Assembly: GCF_900005765.1 (NCBI RefSeq)
Contig: NC_041684.1
Location: 62,001-126,000 of the forward strand
Source: Plasmodium relictum
Lineage: Eukaryota > Apicomplexa > Aconoidasida > Haemosporida > Plasmodiidae
Reading direction: 5' to 3'
DNA length: 64,000 nucleotides
Positions 58,201-64,000 of the stretch are shown one piece after another. Within the stretch, counting starts at the first letter, position 1; every line of letters starts with the position of its first letter. The notes under the pieces were generated by a model. That model was not told where the DNA came from. It was given only the letters and a program-made list of their open reading frames with translations, and ran no database searches. The position numbers and the translations under genes are program-made.

Positions 58201-60404
58201 TTTTTTTCTTTTCATCATCCATTTTTAAATATCTTTCCATGTCCATTAATTTAGGAAGTAATGTTTTCATATCAAAATGATTGCCATTTAAAACAATATT
58301 TTCATAATAATTTATGCATTTATTTTTTTCTCTTTTATTTTTATTTAAATCAGTGCTCATATTTTCTAAGTTTGTGTTTTCTTTTACAATTTTTTTTAAG
58401 TCATTTACATTATTTGTATCATTTAAAAAACTAGAACTTCTATTTTCAGAATAGCCTATATTTTTTTTTTCATCATTTTTGTATAAATACTCTCCAAAAT
58501 ATTTTAAGGACTCATCAATATTGTAATAATTAAAATCAAGTTTATCCTGATTTATTTTATTTAATGGTTTTATATAATTATTTTCATTATTCGAATCATC
58601 GTTCTTTTCGTTCATACTATAATCATTGTAAACTAAATGAGTACTTCCATTTTTTTTATTTTTATTTAATATATCATTATTATGTATTATTGATGAAAAT
58701 AAGTTGTTCCTACTTAAAGTGTTATCGTTATGTAAATTGGTATCCTTAGAAATATAATTATTTAAGATATAATCATTGTTTTTATTATTTAAATTATTTG
58801 AATTTGTGATTATTTGATTCAATTTATTAATACTTTTTTGATTTTTATTACAAGAGTTATAACTATTTAAATTATTTTCTATATTATTCATTACAACCTC
58901 ATCACCTCTACTGGAAAAATTCATAGAGTAAGCATTACCTTTATTACTTTTCGCAATGTGATTTTTTAAAGTTGTTTCCACATTATCCAATTTTCTCATT
59001 AATTCATAATTTATGCTATCATTTATGGTACTGATATTATTTAAATTACTATTAGAACTGTTATTTTCCATTTGCTGAGGAGAATTAAAAGATAAAAAAG
59101 ATTGCAAATTTAAAGAGGATACATTTTGATTAAAAGACTCATTTAAAATATTCCCATTAAGCGGGTTTTCAATATTATTTAATTTATTAATATTTCGAGT
59201 TAGTAAGTAATTTTTATTATTATTAATATTGTTATCCAATAGCAAACTATTATAATCATAAGATTGATCTTTATTCATGGTTATTGCACACAACTTTGTA
59301 TTTTTTAAAGTTCGATTGTTCAATTGATTATCTTCTTTTTTTTCTTTTATGTATGATGTGTTTGGATTATCATTTAAAAAAGTATTGCAAGATGTTTGTT
59401 TAATTAAATTTGTTCTATTCATATTTTTTACAATGTTTTTTTTATTATTCGCCATAGCATTATATAAATTGTTTGAAAGAATGGAAGAATTAGAACTACT
59501 ATCATTAATGTTTCTATTTAAATTCCATATTTCGTTTTTATTTTTATTCACAGTTTGTATTATTTCCTCATTTTCATTTCTTAAATCTACATATCCTTTC
59601 ATTTTATTCAACATAGATGACTTTCCACTGTTTATCATATTTAAACAATTATTTAAATTTGACATACTGCTTTCTTCTTCATTGCTATTTTCCTCATTAC
59701 CATAAAATTGAACCAATTTTGTATTTATATCATTTATAGAATGAGCAAATCTACATTGATTTCCTTTTATACAACGTCCTATTTTTAGAAAAAAGTTAAA
59801 TATAAAGATAAAATAAAATGAATGATAATACGTTTAATAAAAATTAAATAGACACAATTATAAACAATGGAAATGCTAACAAACTTAAATAGTACAAACG
59901 AATATACGTGTATTATTATTTATACCTTCTCTGTGCAATTGGCAAATAGCTGGTTTCCCAACTTCTCTTAATTCATTAACAGAATGAGCATATATACAAT
60001 TATGGTCAGTACATTTTCCTATAATTCATATAAAAAATATGTAACAAAATAAAAATATATATATGTATAAATCAAAAAATAGAATAAAAATATGTATGTT
60101 ATTAACATATTAAAAAAAAAGTTACCTAGTATGTAGCTTTTACATAACTTTGTTTTTCTCATGTCAGGCTTAATTCTTAGTTCACTTATATCATGAGCAA
60201 ATGTGCAATTTTCTCCTCTATCACATTTATTTATCAATGCATACTTACACATTTGAATTTTATATATTCTGAAAAAAAAAATAAAATGAAGAATATTTAT
60301 AGATTTCTCATATAATAGTTACTAATATAGTTAGACTTATATAAAATAATGATTATAATTCTTATTTATTATATTATTTTTCTATTTTACTTGAATCTAT
60401 GCAT
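55256..60404 (-). CDS. Triple CCCH zinc-finger protein, four exons
   Basis: Exons on the minus strand: 60404-60391 (14 bp), 60268-60126, 60018-59926 and 59778-55256. All introns are GT-AG (122, 107 and 147 bp) and the frame stays open for 1590 residues. Splicing builds three adjacent CCCH fingers: CKYALINKCDRGENCTFAH (CX7CX5CX3H), CKSYILGKCTDHNCIYAH (CX7CX4CX3H) and CQLHREGRCIKGNQCRFAH (CX7CX5CX3H). Fingers 2 and 3 are each split by an intron. Such tandem fingers usually bind RNA and control mRNA stability or translation. The remaining 1,500 residues are Asn-rich low complexity without a recognised domain, likely a disordered regulatory or granule-forming tail. The 14-bp first exon encodes MHRF and part of a Lys, and joins to KIYKIQMCKYAL; a start at 60252 would drop that lead-in but keep all fingers. 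The exon 1 call is less certain than the rest. Confidence 0.88.
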
Positions 60405-61028
60405 TTTATTCTTTAAAAATATATTTTAGATAAAAAAAAAAAAAAAATTAGATAAAATGAAACAAAAAATAAAAAAAAAAAATACTGAATTTTTTTTTTT
60501 TTTTTTGTTAAATTTATAAATTCATAAAAATATTAAAATATGTTACTTTTAAAAATATATGCATATTTATACAAAAATATATATCTACCAATCTTAAGGT
60601 GTAAAAAAAATTATATTTAAATATATAGGAAATATGTGTAAAAAAACAATTTAGAACAATAGCAATTCAAAAAAAATTTCTCTTATTATTGTTTATATTT
60701 TATTTAAAAATACAACAAAAATTATAAAGTATTATAAGAAAAAAAAAATAAAGATTAACAAGTTAAAATGAATAAAAAATTAAGAAAAAAAAAGAAAAAT
60801 AGTATTTTTATAATGATACAATTATATAAAATTTGACATAACTCATGTTGTATTAATAAGGATACAAAAAATAACCATATATATAAATATAAAAAAATAC
60901 AAATACTAATTTTTAATAAAAGAATGAAAATGTGAAATACGAATATTTGGAATATAATTTTTTATTTAAATACATGTATTTTTTTATATAATGATATTAA
61001 ATTACTTTATTTTTAATAATGTTAATTT

Positions 61029-61098
<70 letters not shown>

Positions 61099-61386
61099 AA
61101 ATCAAAAAAATTTTATTTTTTGTATTTGCATAATTTTTTTTCTATGTATTCTGAATAAATATTTCTTTTCTTTTTTCTACACAACTAATTTTTATAAGTT
61201 TTTGTTTATAATATTTCATAAATATTCTTTATTTGCATTACGGTTCATATATTTTCTCTTCATTTATATTGTATGTACAGGTCTTTTTTTTTTTTTTTGT
61301 TGATAATCAATGTTCTAATAACAATAAACATTATAATAAAAATATGTTATATAAATATATATATATATATCTATATATATATATAG

Positions 61387-61419
<33 letters not shown>

Positions 61420-64000
61420 TAATAATAATTTCATAATATAGTAATTATAAAAATTCCTATTAACACCACTTAGATAAATTTTATTAAATAAATGTACAAA
61501 AATTTTATTCTTCAATTAAAAAATAAAAATATAAAAATTTTTATTCTTTGTACTATTATGTAAATATATTTTGAAAAATGTAAATACATATTAAAATATC
61601 TTCCTTTCGCACTTATATGTCTCTTTTTTTTTTTTTTTATATATATAACTAGATCATTGTTTAAATTTAGACATCCTTTATTATAATTTAACAACGATTA
61701 ATTTTATATATATTATTTCTTTTAATTAAGAAGTATATTTTTTTTTAATAAATAGAAATAAAATGAATGTTCATAGTATCATCAATAAAAATACGTATAT
61801 ACTTGTTCTTCAATTAATCTATTTTTATAAATTTTTTTTTTTATAAATATATATTATGATTAAATAATATTTTAATTTTGCATGTTTATAACATATATTT
61901 TATAATTATATATAGGTGCATAAAAATAAAAATGAAAACAATGTTGCATTAATGATTGAACAAAATTAAAACAAATTAATCACATTTAAAGTAACAAAAC
62001 AATAAAAAGAATAAAATATATTCATTCACAGCAATCAATATATACATATATATATACATATATATATATAAATATATATATATATGCATTCAACAAATGA
62101 TAATTTATTAAATATAAATAGCAGGAATAATATTTTACCAAGTAAAATTAAATATGTGAAATCATATATGCATGAAGAAAATCAAAGGATAATAATATAT
62201 ATTTTTAAGCATTTTAAAAATTAATTAAATTAATGTTTTCTTTTTATATAAGAGACATATGCATGATGTATAATTATATATATTTATGTAATATACAAAA
62301 ATGAACAATGGAAAATTATATATATATATATTTTCCACTCATGGAAAAAAATAGAAAAAACAAAAATTAATAGATGATATAAAATTAAATAAAGTTCATA
62401 AATTATATTCTTAAGAAAATATGTATTAAAGAAAAAAATAATAAATAGAAAATATAACAAATTTCATATAAAGAAATAGTTTCTTCAAAAAAATTCTAAA
62501 ATTTTCTATATCTAATATATTTTTCCTTTTAATCAATTCATTTTTTTTTTTATTTATGTTTTATTTATATATATATATTTTAATTAAAATTTTTCACTTT
62601 TTAACAAAATAAATGGACATATATTTTTATATAGACGACTTATTTATACAATTTTTTATAAGGGAGATGAAAAACAGATAAATGTATTACATGAAAATTT
62701 TATCAAGAGGAAATGTATAACAAAGAAAAAAAATTAAATCATATATAAAAGGAAATATATAAAAATCATAATTATAAAACACATATAAAGATTTTTAATA
62801 GATTTAAAGTATTACGTATTATTTTATATATATATTAAAAGAAAAAATCATTCTTATTTATTTCATAATGTATCATCATATATATATATATATTTATCAC
62901 ATAATATAAAATTCTTTTTATTTTAATAAATAATAAATTATCATACATATATAAAAAACAAGGACTTAATGAAAATAAAAAAAAAAAATATCAAACAATC
63001 AAAGGCTTTTTATATCTCTCTTTTTTTTTTCTATTTTTCCTAAAAAAAATTGTAAATACATTATAAATTTATATTATTCTCTAAGAATTAATACAGAAAT
63101 ATTGAAAATAAAATAGAAAAAAAATACATGTATAAATAAAACTATCAATAAGTCAAGAAATATATATATTTTTTTTATGCAGAAGCATGTGTAATTAAGC
63201 TTTTATTATATATTTATATTCATAATAATAAAAAATAAATGCAGCAACTACTCGTGCATATAATTTTTATAAAGGTAATATACAGTTGTAATATATGGAT
63301 TTTAATAGGTAAAAATTTATGCAAAATATGTTTGTATTAATGTAACTATTATCAATTTTCCTAAAAAATAAAAAAATATATTTTTTTTTTCATATAAACA
63401 GATGTATCATTATTTCTGAACTAAGTTTTAATGAAATTAAAAAAAAAAAAAAAATATACATTTTTGTTAATCAAAGTATTTATAATAAAAAGTAACTTAA
63501 AATTTTATCGTAATTAAAAAAAAAAAAAAATAATTAATATAAATAGGGAATACATATGAGAACACTTTAATAATAAAAAGGGCTTAAGATTGTATGTATG
63601 TTTATATATGTGCATACGTTAAATAATTAAAAACTAAAATATCATGGAATATTATTTTTCAATAGAAAGTGCTTTATGCCTTATGTCCCAGATCAAAAAT
63701 AAAAGAATATAAATAAATTAATCAATATAAAAAAAAAAAAAATTTCCTTTTTTCATAAATAAATTATATTTTTAAAAATATTATTTTATTTTTTTTTTTT
63801 TTTAAACTTTATTTTTATAAAAAGCCCATTCTATTCATATCAAAGAATAAGCACATATTATTAAATAATAAAAAGTAGATAAAAAAAAGGTAAGAAAATT
63901 TTAAGATAAATATAAGGATTAAGAGTTATAAATTAATAATTAAAACTATTTTTTTTTTTTTTAGTAAAATAAAAAATTATAAAATATATTACATTGAAAA
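60405..64000. other. Long gene-free AT-rich region
   Basis: This 3.6 kb lies upstream of the CCCH gene and runs to the window end. It holds (TA)n at 61035-61091, an imperfect TA/CTATA palindromic tract at about 61354-61412, and two copies of ATATGCATGA (around 62169 and 62260). No open frame exceeds about 70 codons and those present are TA-repeat or Lys/Phe artefacts. It probably carries the CCCH promoter and 5' UTR. The region is not clearly a centromere. Confidence 0.5.
61035..61091. repeat. (TA)n dinucleotide repeat
   Basis: About 28 TA units interrupted only at the ends, about 630 bp upstream of the first exon of the CCCH gene. It is probably in its 5' regulatory region. Confidence 0.88.

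Noticed and set aside
60019-60252. 77-codon minus-strand gene with one zinc finger
   Set aside because: It is exon 2 of the CCCH gene read through into its intron.
61233-61694. Small frames on both strands near 61.2-61.7 kb
   Set aside because: Mostly TA-repeat translation (Ile-Tyr runs); no supporting structure.
60405-64000. Centromere
   Set aside because: AT content is high, but it is no different from other spacers here, and no bounded core of tandem repeats is visible.
1-64000. tRNA, rRNA, CRISPR arrays, transposons or virus-like elements
   Set aside because: No cloverleaf, conserved rRNA stretch, spaced palindromic repeats, transposase, reverse transcriptase or terminal repeats were recognised on either strand.

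Overview
This is a nuclear chromosome segment from a Plasmodium species. Base composition is extremely AT-rich, and intergenic DNA is almost entirely A/T with long poly(dA:dT) and (TA)n tracts. Proteins are swollen by Asn- and Lys-rich low-complexity inserts, introns are short GT-AG introns, and the families present are typical apicomplexan ones. The sequence alone does not name the species. Composition and long spacers would fit an AT-rich lineage such as an avian malaria parasite or the P. falciparum group (inference). From memory, unverified, the gene order resembles the P. falciparum chromosome 10 block around PF3D7_1018200 to PF3D7_1019000 (PPP8, PHF5-like, eIF2A).

Layout, left to right. 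On the minus strand is a 2429-residue EF-hand PPP-family phosphatase (PPP8-like). Next, also minus, is an Asn-repeat type I membrane protein with a pepsin-like fold whose catalytic motifs are degraded. A four-exon plus-strand gene of unknown function follows, reconstructed here from splice sites. Then come a complete five-exon PHF5A (SF3b14b) gene (minus) and a 1639-residue TYW3-Kelch-TYW2 fusion for wybutosine synthesis on tRNA-Phe (minus). On the plus strand follow a 2H-phosphoesterase-like protein and an RMD1/RMND1 (DUF155) membrane protein in two exons. A minus-strand helical-repeat protein, possibly mitochondrial, comes next. A three-exon plus-strand gene encodes a signal-peptide-bearing protein; its first two exons are too short to show as ORFs. 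A 2051-residue eIF2A fused to a C-terminal GYF domain follows, with the GYF domain completed only by splicing. The right part holds a 1883-residue basic protein of unknown function (minus), a 243-residue unknown protein (plus) and a 1590-residue triple CCCH zinc-finger protein in four exons (minus). About 3.6 kb of apparently gene-free AT-rich DNA ends the window.

Several genes concern RNA: spliceosome (PHF5A), tRNA modification (TYW2/3), translation initiation (eIF2A-GYF), a CCCH RNA-binding protein, a 2H phosphoesterase-like protein and a helical-repeat protein. They are not an operon; each has its own flanks and strands alternate. The most notable points are the eIF2A-GYF fusion, the Asp-to-Asn changes at the metal-binding motif of the phosphatase, the catalytically dead aspartyl-protease-like protein, the plant-like TYW3-Kelch-TYW2 fusion, and several genes whose true starts lie in tiny 5' exons. 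I found no mobile element, virus-like element, CRISPR array, rRNA or convincing tRNA.
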